Assembly (NCBI RefSeq): GCF_000400465.1
Contig: NW_008806280.1
Coordinates: forward strand, 1 to 64,000
Source of the DNA: Wallemia ichthyophaga EXF-994
Lineage: Eukaryota > Basidiomycota > Wallemiomycetes > Wallemiales > Wallemiaceae
Reading direction: 5' to 3'
DNA: 64,000 bases
Shown: positions 11,557 to 26,043 of the stretch, one piece after another
Position numbering within the stretch: the stretch's first letter is position 1
Layout: the number at the start of each line of letters is the position of its first letter
Notes under the pieces: model-generated
Seen by the model: the letters and a program-made list of their open reading frames with translations, nothing else
What the model was told of the DNA's origin: nothing
The model's database searches: none
Program-made: the position numbers and the translations under genes

Positions 11557-13138
11557 TCACCAGCCGCCTACATATCCACCATTCTGTCTCCATTCACGTT
11601 CCCACTTGGCAGTTCTCCATCCATGGTAAGCCGGATCAGGGCCGATTCTCATTAGATCCTCCATCCAAATTTCGTAACTGTTTTTTACGCTGCCGAGGAG
11701 ATTGAAGCATTTACCTGTGATTATTATTAAAAGTGCATCTCACAAACACTCTCCACCCACCTCTAGGACCATCGTAAATCTCAACAGGCGAACCAGAAAG
11801 TGGTTTTAATGCTAATGCCTTGTTCGACTTCTTGACACTGGCAAAGACCTGACTTGCTGTCGTATGATCCACGTTAGCACCCTTGAGAAGTTGAGCATGT
11901 GCGAACACAGGTTTTGGTTCTAAGGTGTTGAGATCGAATTGTATCTTACTGTGACCACAAAATCTGATACTACTGTCGCGTGAGATGGGTGTTGGTGCTC
12001 CTCCTGCTGCTACCCAGTTTGGAGCATGCACGTATGGGATTCTGAGTAAGTGGAACGCATATCTGAACGTATCTTTGTCACCACCCGCCAACTTGAACCA
12101 ATACTTGTGGTTATCAGCCATCAATGCTGCTATGTGTAGAGCAGCTAGGTTCATTCCATCGTTACCAGCCTTGTCAAACATAATTTGACCTGTCTAGTGT
12201 TAGCAGCGCGCAGCAGGCTTACATTCCAACCCACCTGAATCAATTCTCCACTCATCAGACTGACAAGAAATACCTAGAATCCTCCAGATAGGATTGGCTG
12301 GATGGTCCTTCTGGAAATCAGGCCAGAATGTGACTCTTGGAGATGATGGGTCTGCATACATGGGGTCATCGAATAGGAAGTCAGGGTTTCGGATAGGAAT
12401 GTTATCGCTGTCCATGTAAAGCACCTCTCTGAACGACGAGTCTCTAATAGCATGCGCTTTAATTTGATAGTTGTGTTGGTCGTCGCTCATCAAGTCTTTC
12501 GATACACCCTGTACATATCTGACAGTAGCGTTGAGGGAGGCATACGTCTGATTTAACTCGGAAGACAAATGCTCATCACGATACTGAAATATTTCAGCCG
12601 GCCAAGTAAAGTTCATGCTTCTGAGCATTTTGAGGGACGTGATAGCTCGTTCATGTGTGTCTTTGTTACCGGCTGTGATCACGAGACCTTTCGTGGTTTC
12701 ATTGTGTCTCAAACCGGCCTTATCGAAATTGAAGACAGCGTCTTCTCCGAGAGACTCTAAGTGATGAATAATTTCACTTCTAATCTTTATTATCTCCTTT
12801 GGTGTTATTTGCTCCCAATTGCCTAATTCCTCTCTGAGCTGCTGCGTATCGCCGACTGCTTCATGCGTCTTTGGCAAGCAAATAGCGGAATTGATGTGAT
12901 AAGCTTCGGAATGGTTGAGCGCAGGCTGGTCAAGAATGTCCGCAAGCCTTGAGCTGAGCTGATCTGGGAGATCTGGGAGGGTGATTGGATAGTTGTAGAT
13001 ATCTGGCCGGTGCGTGAATGTAGAGCGAAGGTGGGAGAGATCCGGTGCGTGGATTTGCGAGTGTCTCGTCAGCAGCATGAGAAGGCTGAACAGAGAGAAT
13101 ACAAGCGTTAGAATCAGAATTCCCTTTCTGCTGATCAT
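11557..13138 (-). CDS. Type II membrane mannosyltransferase, Mnn2/Mnn1-like
   Basis: Predicted 496-residue Golgi glycosyltransferase of the fungal mannosyltransferase family (PF11051 type; MNN1/MNN2/MNN5), which adds mannose to cell-wall mannoprotein glycans using GDP-mannose. Exons 13138-12235, 12189-11761 and 11714-11557; both introns start GTGGGT. One signal anchor at residues 6-24 (ILILTLVFSLFSLLMLL) precedes a lumenal domain with several N-glycosylation sequons. The DxD-like motif is VLYMDSDNIPIRNPDFLF, and DSGQIMFDK follows, exactly across the first splice junction. The donor at 11760 was chosen because it rebuilds GPRGKCFNLLG, while the later GTGAGA would shift frame. Linkage specificity cannot be read from sequence. 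Confidence 0.88.
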
Positions 13139-13761
13139 CGTCGTGCTGGTGTAACCACGTATTATCAGCCGCAGTATCTGGGCGTGCGCTCGACGGCTAA
13201 AAATGTATCCAATTGCTTGAAATGTATTTAAAGCATCAGACTTGAAAAATCCAAGCTGTCTCTATCGTTATTTCTATTGCTCTTCCCCACTAGCTGCATT
13301 GGTTCACAGTAGATTTTTCAAGGGTAAAGTTGGATTCTACCTGGGTTATTTGATTTCCCTTGCCGTCTTTCTTTGATTTCCGCGCTCTGCCAAGGCACAT
13401 CGGAACATCTGCAATTCTAGGTACGCTAGTGCGGATGGTTGAATAACCGAGATTTCATTGGCTAGGGGTGCAACAATAGCAATGTCTTAAGCTAATCGTA
13501 GTTTGTTGGAGTTTCTTATCTTATCTGTTCAGCCGAGATAACATTAGCTGCATTTACCGCGCTCATTCTCTGAGCAACTCGCACTCGCTTTCCTACGACA
13601 CACACGCTTTTTATTTTTTTTTGCATAGCAGCTACAGTTATATGTTGTTCAAAATCTAACGATATGCTTTATACAAAATTCTGCACTCAAACTTTATAAA
13701 ATTACGCCAACGTCATCATAATCTTCCCCCTTAACACCACACTGCCAAGAAGCCACTGAGA
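13139..13761. promoter_or_regulatory. 623-bp divergent intergenic region with GATA-type sites
   Basis: This is the second-longest gene-free stretch after 21056-21909 and 57665-58387, and it separates the mannosyltransferase from the amidotransferase gene. No coding potential was seen. It contains TTATC at 13516-13520 and 13521-13525 and GATAA at 13537-13541, a tight group of GATA-factor core sites partly forming an inverted repeat, plus a T-rich tract near 13610-13622. Regulation by a GATA factor is an inference. Confidence 0.45.
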
Positions 13762-14781
13762 ATGCCACAAAGAACTCTCAAGATTTGTTTCCTGAAGGCA
13801 GATACACTACCTTACGAAGCGATAAAGCATCATGGAGAGTACGAAGAAGTATTGTCACAACTTATTAAACCACTCTGCCAAAGCTCTTCTAGCGATATTG
13901 ACCTACAAATATCGAAATACGACGTAATAGAGAGGCAGTATCCTAAAGACATTCACACTTACGACGCAATCATCATTTCTGGTTCATTTGCCGATAGTAG
14001 CATTGATGATAAGAGTGAGTTAGACTGTTGGCTGATGTATCAGCAATCTAACAACTAGATAGTGTGGGTTCTCCGTCTTTGTGGCTTCTTGATCATGTTG
14101 CACGATGAATATCCCCATATTCGCCAAATAGGTATCTGTTTCGTACGTCTAACCGAATTCTTGGAAATAACTCTCCCCTTACACACCCACTCGCTTTCAG
14201 GGCATGCAAATTCTCGCCCGCGCTTTCGGTCCTAGCAAGATAATCGCCAATACTAAAGGCTGGGAAGTAGGTTCCACAGAGTTGAAGCTCACGGAAGGTG
14301 GAAAGGAGCTCCTCAATCCAGATGAAAAAGATGAGAACAGAAAGGATGTCATCAGATTGCAGCAAATTCATCAGGATTGCGTTGCAGAGATGCCCAGTCA
14401 GTTTGAGTTGCTCGCTAGCTCCGAAATCACGCGCATTCAAGCTTTAGCCAAGTATTACGACGATGGTAAGGCTAGAGGGTTCACAAACGCCCCAGATGTA
14501 GTACCAGGTGGCAAACACGGTCAGGTGCAGATTATTGGGTATGTGCGCTGTTTTGCTGGTTAAAACTTGGCAACTGCTGATCATTCTAACACAATCATAG
14601 TCTACAAGGCCATCCTGAATGGTCCAGTGGCATCATTTTGTCGCTCATCAAGGAATACGAACGTGAAGGTATCTTCTCGTCAGAGTATGCGGCCAAAGTT
14701 AGTGAAATCGCTCAACAACCAACTGATGCTATGCATGTTGGTAGATCAATCATGAAAGTGTTGGGTGTGGATACAAAGTGA
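13762..14781 (+). CDS. Class I glutamine amidotransferase-like protein
   Basis: Predicted 283-residue stand-alone GATase1 domain protein of the kind annotated as GMP synthase-like amidotransferases in fungi. Exons 13762-14014, 14063-14142, 14201-14538 and 14601-14781. The nucleophile elbow is GICFGMQ, with Cys at about residue 110 and Met where His is common. The His-Glu dyad is GHPEW, with His at about 228. The first acceptor was set at 14062 because the earlier AG leads to a stop. No synthetase domain follows, so the acceptor substrate is unknown; homologues of this stand-alone type are poorly characterised. Confidence 0.85.
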
Positions 14782-14866
14782 GACATTCAATCAGCCATTT
14801 TATTTATCGCATATCAATCAAGTTATGATACTAATCAATGCATAATAATACAACTGTACAACTCAA

Positions 14867-16818
<1,952 letters not shown>

Positions 16819-16885
16819 GGCTGCTTGGAGTTAAGAGAAGCACCTTAATCTATAACGACCACTACTGCCAACTGCGATTATTGGA

Positions 16886-17609
16886 ATGGAAAACAAATTG
16901 TAAGAATTGCTTTGGAATTTCAAGCAATTTATTAAAATTAATAGGAAATCACTTAAAGTTGGTGATCTTAAAGTGGGATTGGATTTTAATAGGAAGACAC
17001 TAGTAACTGATACTAGGAATTATCCAGGACATCTTGCAGAAATCTAATCTGTCTGTCTCTGGTAAGAAGGAGGAACTTATACAGAGAATCCTTCAAAATC
17101 AATCTACTCAGCCTATGGAGGACAACGTTGAGCAGAGTAAAGGGGATCACCAGTCTGAGCAGCCTGAACATCCTCAACAGCCTGAGCAGCCTCAGCAGCC
17201 TGAGAATAATGTTGAAAACAATCCTACACAACCACACAATCCGGATAATTCAAACGATTCAGATGCTCAATTGGATAGAAAGAAGGCACGCGCTGAGAGG
17301 TTCGGGCAAAGCACCCAGCAATTCGAAAAGGAGCAATTGAATGTTCGTTGCTCTCTTGTATCGTCTACCTCTTCCACTCACACCTTTACAGCTCCAGGAA
17401 CAAGCTAAAAAGGACGCCAGAGCTGCCAGGTTTGGCGTAAGTACCCAGCCAAAGACCAAGAATGAGCCAAAGTTAAGTCAAGAAGATGAGGAATTGAAGA
17501 AGAAGAGAGAAGCAAAGTTTGGACCAGTTGAGGTGGGTGATTACTATCACATTGATAGCACATTAAAACACGATAGAAATCTACCACCAACAAGAAGCAG
17601 AAGATATAA
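16886..17609 (+). CDS. THO1: SAP-domain RNP protein, Tho1/SARNP (CIP29)-like
   Basis: Predicted 176-residue nuclear protein that in the family binds nucleic acid and assists TREX-linked mRNA export with Sub2/UAP56. Exons 16886-16899, 16945-16972, 17028-17342, 17392-17532 and 17577-17609. The first two exons are only 14 and 28 nt; joined, they give MENKLKSLKVGDLK followed by DILQKSNLSVSGKKEEL, a textbook SAP domain. A Gln/Pro-rich linker follows, then three variants of the family repeat (RKKARAERFG, KKDARAARFG, KKKREAKFG). The last intron (GTGGGT...GATAG, 44 nt) gives the basic end KSTTNKKQKI; read-through would instead give a different, longer tail. The donor GTTCGT at 17343 is weak, and a GTATCG at 17358 is an in-phase alternative. 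Confidence 0.85.
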
Positions 17610-17631
17610 ACACGGTTTTTAAGACCTACAT

Positions 17632-18072
17632 TCACAATACTCCCCCCATGAATTGTACTAACCGCTTTTCTAATTCCAACATAACGACGTCAGAATTTGG
17701 ATCTCTGTTCTGTGATGAAGGTATAAGGCTGCTTGTGAGATCAAGACTGACGTAGACTTGTACTTTGTATTTCGTGGCTTTGAGTGGTTTGAGTGGGGGG
17801 GGGGGGCTTTACAAACAAGCCGACCCACCTAATCGCCTGCTTATCGACGCAGCCATATCGTTAAGATTACTCCATCTAAGGACATTTGTGGATACGCAAG
17901 GAATGTGTTGATTCGCTGGCGTCGCTACTGCCCAATCTTTGCCCAGATTAACAGAAATTGCATCGCCAGGTAGAGAAGCGTTGCACCAAATCATCAAACA
18001 TCTTTCTAAAGTGGTGAGCTTGTAATTGACCGTGTAATCCTCGATTTGTGTCGTTGTCGTTGCGTTTTTCAT
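17632..18072 (-). CDS. PAC4: Proteasome assembly chaperone 4-like protein
   Basis: Predicted 129-residue protein resembling PSMG4/PAC4, a chaperone that with PAC3 shapes the 20S alpha ring. Exons 18072-17829 and 17777-17632. The order of motifs matches the human protein: a strand-rich start, CLMIWCNASLPGDAISVNLG, then IPCVSTNVLR, ISRRLATKYKVQVYVSLDL across the junction, and MLELEKRL near the end. The start is the ATG at 18072; a GTG-started extension to 18150 overlaps the neighbouring gene and is rejected. The intron carries a run of twelve G on the plus strand. Its stop lies 22 bp from the stop of the convergent THO1-like gene. Sequence similarity in this family is low, so the call rests on pattern and length. 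Confidence 0.7.
17795..17806 (+). repeat. G12 homopolymer
   Basis: Twelve consecutive G on the plus strand, a polypyrimidine (C12) tract in the sense of the PAC4-like intron, 16-27 nt upstream of its acceptor. Such tracts are length-unstable and could affect acceptor use. Confidence 0.95.
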
Positions 18073-18103
18073 CCCCTTTTGGCTGAGAACATTCAAGGGT
18101 AAT
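18073..18103. promoter_or_regulatory. 31-bp gap between divergent start codons (PAC4-like / DPB3-like)
   Basis: Only 31 bp lie between the ATG of the proteasome chaperone gene (minus) and that of the histone-fold gene (plus). Each transcript start probably lies within or beyond the opposite gene's leader. Confidence 0.6.
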
Positions 18104-18714
18104 ATGTCAGATAAGCCATCAAAGAAAGAGTTCTCCAGGGATAAGGGCACAACGCACCTCCCAATAGCGCGTGTCCAAAAGATTATAAAGGCTGAGTGGG
18201 TGTGCTCTGCTTGCTGCCGGCCCAGTTGATTTCTTTTAAAGCAAGGAAATGGAGAATTGCGCGAAAGAAGCTACCTATTTGATAGCTGTGGCTACTGTGG
18301 GTGGTTTACTTGATGGCGTTTCACCCTAACAAAACAAGGAATACTTCATCAAATATCTCACAGATGCTGGATACATACAAGCAACGCTGGATAAGCGCAA
18401 CACGATTCAATACAGAGATCTAGGTTGGTGGCATTCTCTCACTTCAGCTCATCTCTCACTCCCCTCCAGCCAACGCGGTTGATAAGAGCGAAGAATTAGA
18501 ATTCTTGAAAGAAATCGTGCCTTCGAAACTTACAATGCAGAAAGCTTTGGATCTTCAGCAGAGAAAGCAGAAAGGTGAAGATACTGACGCGCATTCTACA
18601 CAAGATGACGCCATCTTATTCGAACCTCCACACAAGAATAAAAAGAAAACACACGCCCAAGCTGACAAGCTAGCCAAAGATCAAAGTAGCCATGATATAT
18701 CGATGGAGGAATAA
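18104..18714 (+). CDS. DPB3: Histone-fold protein, Dpb3/CHRAC type
   Basis: Predicted 158-residue NF-YC-like histone-fold protein, as in the small subunit of DNA polymerase epsilon (Dpb3) or of ISWI/CHRAC remodelers. Exons 18104-18195, 18242-18296, 18339-18423 and 18470-18714. Joined sequence shows LPIARVQKIIKAD (helix 1), KEMENCAKEATYLIAVAT (helix 2 start), EYFIKYLTDAGY, KRNTIQYRDLANAV and LEFLKEIVPSK, a complete fold. The acceptor at 18241 was chosen because the next possible AG puts the conserved helix out of frame. The tail is charged (HKNKKKTHAQADK) and ends acidic. Which complex it serves cannot be decided here. Confidence 0.8.
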
Positions 18715-18950
18715 CGTGTCAAGTCTTAGGACCTAAAATTTTCCTCCATTTGAATGCGAAAGAATGAAATAATAAAATGCCTTTGTAAGCGATATGGGGA
18801 TGCTAGGAAGGCTTTTATGATAAGTTTTGCACACATTCCCTATATATGTCTGTCAAATTCACGCGAGCCGAGGAATGGCGTGCTAAAATGAGGAAGAAAA
18901 CCGCGCGTTTTGATGTCTGACAAATGAAAGTCAAGCCACGGTAGGCAAAA

Positions 18951-21055
18951 ATGAAACATTTGTACACTATATTTGCTACGCTACTCAGTCTGTTAACGAT
19001 AACCAAAACACAATCACTAGGCTGGAAGTTGCAGCATGATTTACAGGGGCCGATACAACAGCCTATGCGACCAGAAGGAGATGGAAGGGGTGGTAATACG
19101 CGATACATTACTCTCAACATAACAGATGAGTTAGCTTCCCTCGATGGCGACGACGAGCGCTACGTGTATGCAGTCAACGGACGCGCATTCAATGGCGGTG
19201 AAGCTATCTTCTTAGAAGAGGATGAGGAGGTGGAAATTGAGCTAAACAATAACAGCAAGGAACTCAACACAAGTACCACGTTGCATGCTCATGGTATCGA
19301 GCAGATTGGCAGTGTTTATAATGACGGTGTTCCAGGTGTAAGTCTGGTGCATAAAATAAAGATGTTTCAGTTAACAAATCCCTCAAAGGTCTCTCAAAAT
19401 GTCATCAAGCCAGGTGAAAGCTTTATTTATAGATGGAGAGCAGCACAATATGGTCTTTACTGGCTTCATTCTCATTTTTCGGGCATCTATCAAGATGGCC
19501 AAGTGATTCCACTCTACATCAGGCCCAAACAGCGCAAGAATCCATTCTCAATCATCTCCGACGACCAAGACGGCGTTAGGGCATTGGAGCGCCACGACCA
19601 AAATCCAACCATCATTACCATCACAGACTACACGCAGTTGACGATTTGGGAGCAGCTCGAGAAAGCAGAAGAGTGGCAAAGTGAGCTGTTATGTGCCAAC
19701 AGTCTGCTCATCAATGGCCAGGGCAGGGTGAACTGCCCCACATCGGAACATCTCTCCGAATGGACAGATAGCAACACAACGACAGCGAAAGGTTGTATAG
19801 ACAGAGGCTCGCAGCCAGGCTATGAGAATGTTACATTCGATAAGGATCTCTGGTACACATGCACACCTACCGATGTACCTCTCCAGACGTTTGAATTCGA
19901 TTATGAGAGTGGATGGGGAGTAATTCATTTCCTCAGTGCGAGTGGACACTGGAATTATCTCGTATCGATAGATGAGCACGAACTGAATTTCTTCGCCGCT
20001 GATGGTAACTACGCGAAACCAGTCAAAGGAGAAGCATTCTCGATAGGGATCGGGGAGCGTATAGGAGTGGCTTTCCGTCTGCACACGCCAGGCGAGTACA
20101 CGCTGCGCATCTCAGCCTACAACGAGCCGCAGGTGAGTGTGATAACAGCACCATCAGCAACTACTAACCCAGTTGCACAGGTAATCGGTCAATTCGCCAT
20201 CATAAGGTATGGATTGGCTGATGATGATGATAGGGTGGAATACAGTGACCCGGCTTCGGAAAATGATCCAGGGATGCCGTCCATACCACTGTCGGAACCA
20301 TTTATCAACTACGCTGGTCAGCCTGTATCGGGTGATATACGAGTTCTGAATGATTCACTCATCTCATTGAAACAGTTTGCTCCCCCACTTATCCCCAAGC
20401 GCGGGGAAGCGGCGGATGTGACGTTGCATTACTCACTCAGTAACGCCAACTTCCTCAAATGGTCCATGAGCGAGTGGGGCACTGTGGAGTACTATGCCGC
20501 CAGCAACGAGCTCAATAAGCCACCGGTACTGTATGATTTCGAGCAATACATCGGTGATGAGTCTATAGCGTCGTATCCGAATGGCAGTGTGGTTGATGTA
20601 ATAATCACAAATGGTGCAGATTATGGCGATAGACAACCTGCGCACCCTATCCACAAGCATTTCGAACATTATCACGTCCTCGCGGCTGGAACAGGTAATT
20701 TCAGTTACTGGGATGTAGTTGAAGCTGAGGATAATGGAGTGCAAGTTAACTGGCTCGATCCACCTTATAGAGACACTGTGCTGATTCCAGAAAGTACAAT
20801 TGATGAGGGCAGCTATCTCATCTTTAGATACGAGAGCGTGCAACCTACAGCGTGAGTTCGGGTGTAGGATGTGATCAATATTTTTAACTAAACAATAGCG
20901 CACTGTTGCACTGCCATGTTAACATGCACAATATTGGTGGTATGGCTTATGTACTCATCGCTACAGATGAGGGCGGCACACCTGCAATGCCTGAGTACTA
21001 CAGCGTCAAGGCGCTTAATAAAGATCTCAACACGGTGAATAGCGAGCTGTCGTAA
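18951..21055 (+). CDS. Secreted multicopper oxidase (laccase-like, atypical)
   Basis: Predicted 652-residue extracellular multicopper oxidase. Exons 18951-19337, 19389-20132, 20181-20851 and 20899-21055. A signal peptide covers about residues 1-20. Copper motifs are HAHG (His112/114), WLHSHFSG, HPIHKH, and HCHVNMHNIGGM, the last giving the T1 Cys, both His and a Met axial ligand. Relative to classical laccases, Trp is replaced by Ala in the first motif, and the usual Gln-Cys-Pro-Ile block is SQNVIKPG, so the disulfide Cys is missing. Introns 1 (51 nt) and 2 (48 nt) lack stops and are multiples of three, but both have good donors, branch regions and acceptors, and removing them restores DGVPGVSQNVIKPG and EPQVIGQFA. 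The substrate is unknown; ferroxidase or phenol oxidase roles are both possible. Confidence 0.88.
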
Positions 21056-21909
21056 GGTTTTGACAATTGTAATAAAATCCATTTGAAAATGAAAAGAATC
21101 AAATGCTATTGTCAATGCCAAAGACATGCATATAGGAAATGTCTCAATTTACATCGATTTTTGCAGAAATAACGAGAATGCAATAATGATGCGAAAGCGC
21201 TTAGATATACTGATATTAGACAGCTTTAGCAATGAAAATGATTACCACAAGGTTCAATCACCGTTCGCAACTGAATCACAACTGAATCATCATTCATAAA
21301 TCTCAACTTGTGAATACAAAAACGGCGTAATAAATTAATAATAAAGCACAGTCACACTTCACGCTTACAATTTAACCTCAGCCGCTCTCTGCAATTTATA
21401 ACCGATGCGACTGCGGGACGCCGAACGGCCAATGGGAAAAACAAACGGGCATTAAAAATGCGAATGTATTGTACATGTGTCACAGCAGCCGAGAAATATC
21501 GTTTTAAAAGATAAGATAAATGATTTTATACAACTATGTAAACAAGTCAAAAACAAAGGCTATTAAACAAAAGAGATTAAACATAGAAGACAAGAATGGT
21601 AGTATAAGAATCCCTAAAGCTTTGATTCTTTGGTGTGATTATGTTGAGCTGTAGTAGAGTATCGTGTTTGATGTATCGAGTCTTGTGTTTTGTTATCCAA
21701 AATAATGTACAGATTATCTGTCTACCAAGAATGAAGGAAAGAAAGACGAGAATAGGGAAATAAAAGATACGGAGAAGGCTTTCGCTATAACGTTGGATTC
21801 TGTATATCTTTAGAATGACTAGAAATGTGTAAGAAAATCGCGATGAGTCATTTTGATCCTTGTTGTTGAGGGTGAGAGTGTGTTGGCCTCATCAATTCAA
21901 TCCGTGCAC
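21056..21909. other. 854-bp gene-free stretch between convergent genes
   Basis: It lies between the stop codons of the multicopper oxidase (plus) and the homeodomain gene (minus). No ORF with recognisable content was seen. It is AT-rich with AATAAA/AATAAT-like stretches (for example near 21326-21345) suited to 3' ends. Its length is out of line with other convergent gaps in the window (15-135 bp), so it probably holds long 3' UTRs or an untranslated RNA. Confidence 0.5.
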
Positions 21910-23493
21910 CTAGCAATGAACGTAGCTGTCTACCTCATTTGCCTCTTTAGGATCGAGTGTGTAATCAACAAAGTCAGTGATAGCGCTATGGCCAAAGTCG
22001 TGCGTATGGGGATGAGTATGAGCGTTGACTAAGTTATTACCATGTGAACCACTTCCAACACCGACACTAAAGTCATTGCTGTTGCTAAAATCGTTACCAT
22101 TTTGAGCGCCTCCACTGACACCGAAATCTTCGAAAGTGTGGATGAAATCGGATGCGCATGATGATCTTCTAACTTGATCATTGTAGCCGCTATACATATC
22201 ATACGGTACCATACCACCATAAGTCGTTGTTGCGCTTGTAGATACCTCAGAGTCCCTCCTGCAGTTATCGAACAAGCTGCTGTTATCGAAGTTACTCGAC
22301 ATAACAGATTGTCGACGATCGGCATCAGATTGATCGTCAAAGTAGGAAGAAGATTCTCTCCAGAAAGTGTCTGAAGTCGCTAGAGCATGGGAGAGAGAAT
22401 TTGAAGAAGATGATTGAAAAATATTGTGCTGTTGCTGATTTTCCATTTGTGATGGAGTCGTGTTGGTCGTTGGACTGGAAGGGTCGCTCGAGTTAAGTTG
22501 AGCGTCTGCAGTGTGGAGTACTAATCCATGCGTAGAAAGAGGTGCTTCTGTAGGTGAAAGGGGGAATGGCGAGTTTGGAGATTCTTCTGTGCAAGTTGGG
22601 AGTTTAGACTTGGATGCAGATTGACGTAGTGACTGATTTGAGCGACGTGTTTGGAAATTTGGAAGTGATGCTCGCCTGACGGGGCCGATGTTGCCGGGAT
22701 TTGTAAGAGCGGAGAGGGAATAGCCGAGGGAGTGAGACTGAGGGATAGACAAACCTAAGCCGTTTGTAGGCGCGTGGGTTGGCTGTACAGGTTGTGTTAT
22801 GGGAGCAGATCCCCTTCTAAACTGCGTATTGTTAGGGTTACTGAGTGGATCCAAGTTAAAGTGAGTATCAAAGAATGGATTAGATATCAGGCTTGTTGGC
22901 GATAGACTTGTAGATGGCGGTATTAAGCTTGAGGATGCAGGACTTGGAAGGGGCGATGGATAGAGAAGATTTTGACTTGGCTGAGGGTCAATTTGAAGGG
23001 AATTGTTGGTTGGTGCGGGCGTTAGCGTTGGTGCAGGTGTAGAATCACTGTCACTGTGTGCCTGTGCCTGTTGCTGCTGTGGCTGTGGTTGTACCTCGAA
23101 ATCGTCATTGACCTGCTTCTTGGCCTGGGCTTTGGCCTTTGCCCTTCTATTCTGAAACCAGATCTGAACGCCCCTTGGAGTCATTTCAAGTTGCTCTGCC
23201 AAGGATTTCCTAATTAAGGCTGCTGGCTTTGGATTCGTCTGGTAAGTTTCCTCGAGGACCTGGGGGTTATTTTAGCAGAGAATTTCACAGCCACAGAGCC
23301 AGCTATCACGTACATTAAACTGATGCTTCGACGTCCTCTTCCTGTGCTTAACCTCGAATGGCTGATATTGGAGCAATTGCGTCTGTAGCTGCTGCTGCGA
23401 GGGCTTGCTATCGCTATCGTCCTGGCCCACAGCATGCTGAGTTGCCTGATAGCTACTTGGGTGGAATAACTGTACTGGCTTATAATTCATCAT
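21910..23493 (-). CDS. Homeodomain transcription factor
   Basis: Predicted 509-residue DNA-binding protein. Exons 23493-23314 and 23259-21910, one 54-nt intron inside the homeodomain. The homeodomain spans roughly residues 49-108 and starts KHRKRTSKHQFN; the recognition helix GVQIWFQNRRAKAKAQ holds the invariant WFQNRR. A Gln/Pro-rich and then Ser/Thr/Pro/Asn-rich low-complexity region makes up the remaining 400 residues, including RRGSAP, RRASLP and RRDSE motifs that look like basophilic kinase (PKA-type) sites. Layout resembles fungal Phx1/Yox1-type regulators. This is not a mating-type HD1/HD2 pair: no partner gene is adjacent. Start: the first of two consecutive ATGs. Confidence 0.9.
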
Positions 23494-23710
23494 TCTATCT
23501 CTGGTCACTCTTCACCGATTTCAGTAAACCCGATTCGATACTGAAATTCCGGTAAGAAAAATTAAATAAAATATAAAAAGCTTTTTGGTTATTTGGTTTA
23601 GCTTACATGAATTTATAAACCCCAATTAGTCCCTTAACACTCTCAGTTCACTCCCCCCACACACCTTCCTAATTCATTTCATTTTCCTACAAGAAAATCT
23701 TCATCCAGCT

Positions 23711-25167
<1,457 letters not shown>

Positions 25168-25172
25168 CGTCA

Positions 25173-25820
25173 ATGTTCACCGAGGAAATAAAAACACTTA
25201 AGAGACTCGGTTTCAGGCATTGCTTGTTGCAGGCCTTATCCTTTGCCAGTGTGATATGTACCGCACTCGCCGTTTACAAAGGATTAGGCGTGGTGATGAA
25301 CACCGAGTCACCGATCGTTGTAGTCTTATCGTAGGCGGCGTATCTAGCAGCGTGATACAACCTCTCACTCCTCTCCTCCAGCGAATCCATGGAACCTGCC
25401 TTCGCGCGTGGCGATATCCTCTTCTTATACCATCCACCCGTGCAGCAGCCCATCGATATTGGAGAAATTACCGTCTACAAGCTACCAAACACTGACATAC
25501 CAATCGTGCACAGAGTCATCGATCATCATTTGGATGTGGGGCTTGAGACAGAGAAAATTCTCACCAAAGGCGATAATAACCCCGGAGACGATATCGTGTT
25601 GTATCGCGGACCCAAATGGCTCAGAAGAGATCAGATTGTGGGCAAGGTTATAGGTTATATTCCTTATGCGGGCTATATCACGATATTGATGGTATGTGCT
25701 TTGTTTGAGGTGATGGCAGTGACACTAACACTAACACACACATCCCAGAATGACCATCCTAATATTAAATACGCTGGTATTGCGCTTATGGCCGCTTTTG
25801 TCATGTTAAAGAGGGAGTAG
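25173..25820 (+). CDS. SEC11: Signal peptidase complex catalytic subunit Sec11
   Basis: Predicted 179-residue ER membrane serine protease that removes signal peptides. Exons 25173-25330, 25382-25691 and 25749-25820. Joined sequence gives an N-terminal membrane segment (about residues 21-38), then [16 protein letters not shown] with the catalytic Ser at about 55. Next come [10 protein letters not shown] with the catalytic His, and [11 protein letters not shown] with the Asp region. The C-terminal membrane segment is [14 protein letters not shown]. The usual SGSMEP is SESMEP here. Its ATG lies 5 bp from the start codon of the divergent unknown gene. Confidence 0.95.
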
Positions 25821-26043
25821 CTGTTTATTTATGCATGTATTTCATTCGAGTTAGGTGCAGAATGCATGAGGAATGTTGGGTGCCATGTACCAGGTATTAT
25901 AAACCATATCCACACAGCCTATGCAATAAACACTTTGCATACGTCACAAAACCCACGTTCAGCAGGCTGCAGCACGTGCGTCTGACTCGCTAAACCACTT
26001 GCGCACGTATTGATACACACGACAACCAACGCAACGCACAAGA

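Noticed and set aside
18073-18150. GTG-started 26-residue extension of the PAC4-like protein
   Set aside because: It overlaps exon 1 of the histone-fold gene on the other strand, begins with a non-ATG codon, and the ATG at 18072 matches the family's start.
21910-23493. Mating-type locus
   Set aside because: A single homeodomain gene with no divergent HD partner and no pheromone/receptor genes; the neighbours are a multicopper oxidase and YPT6.
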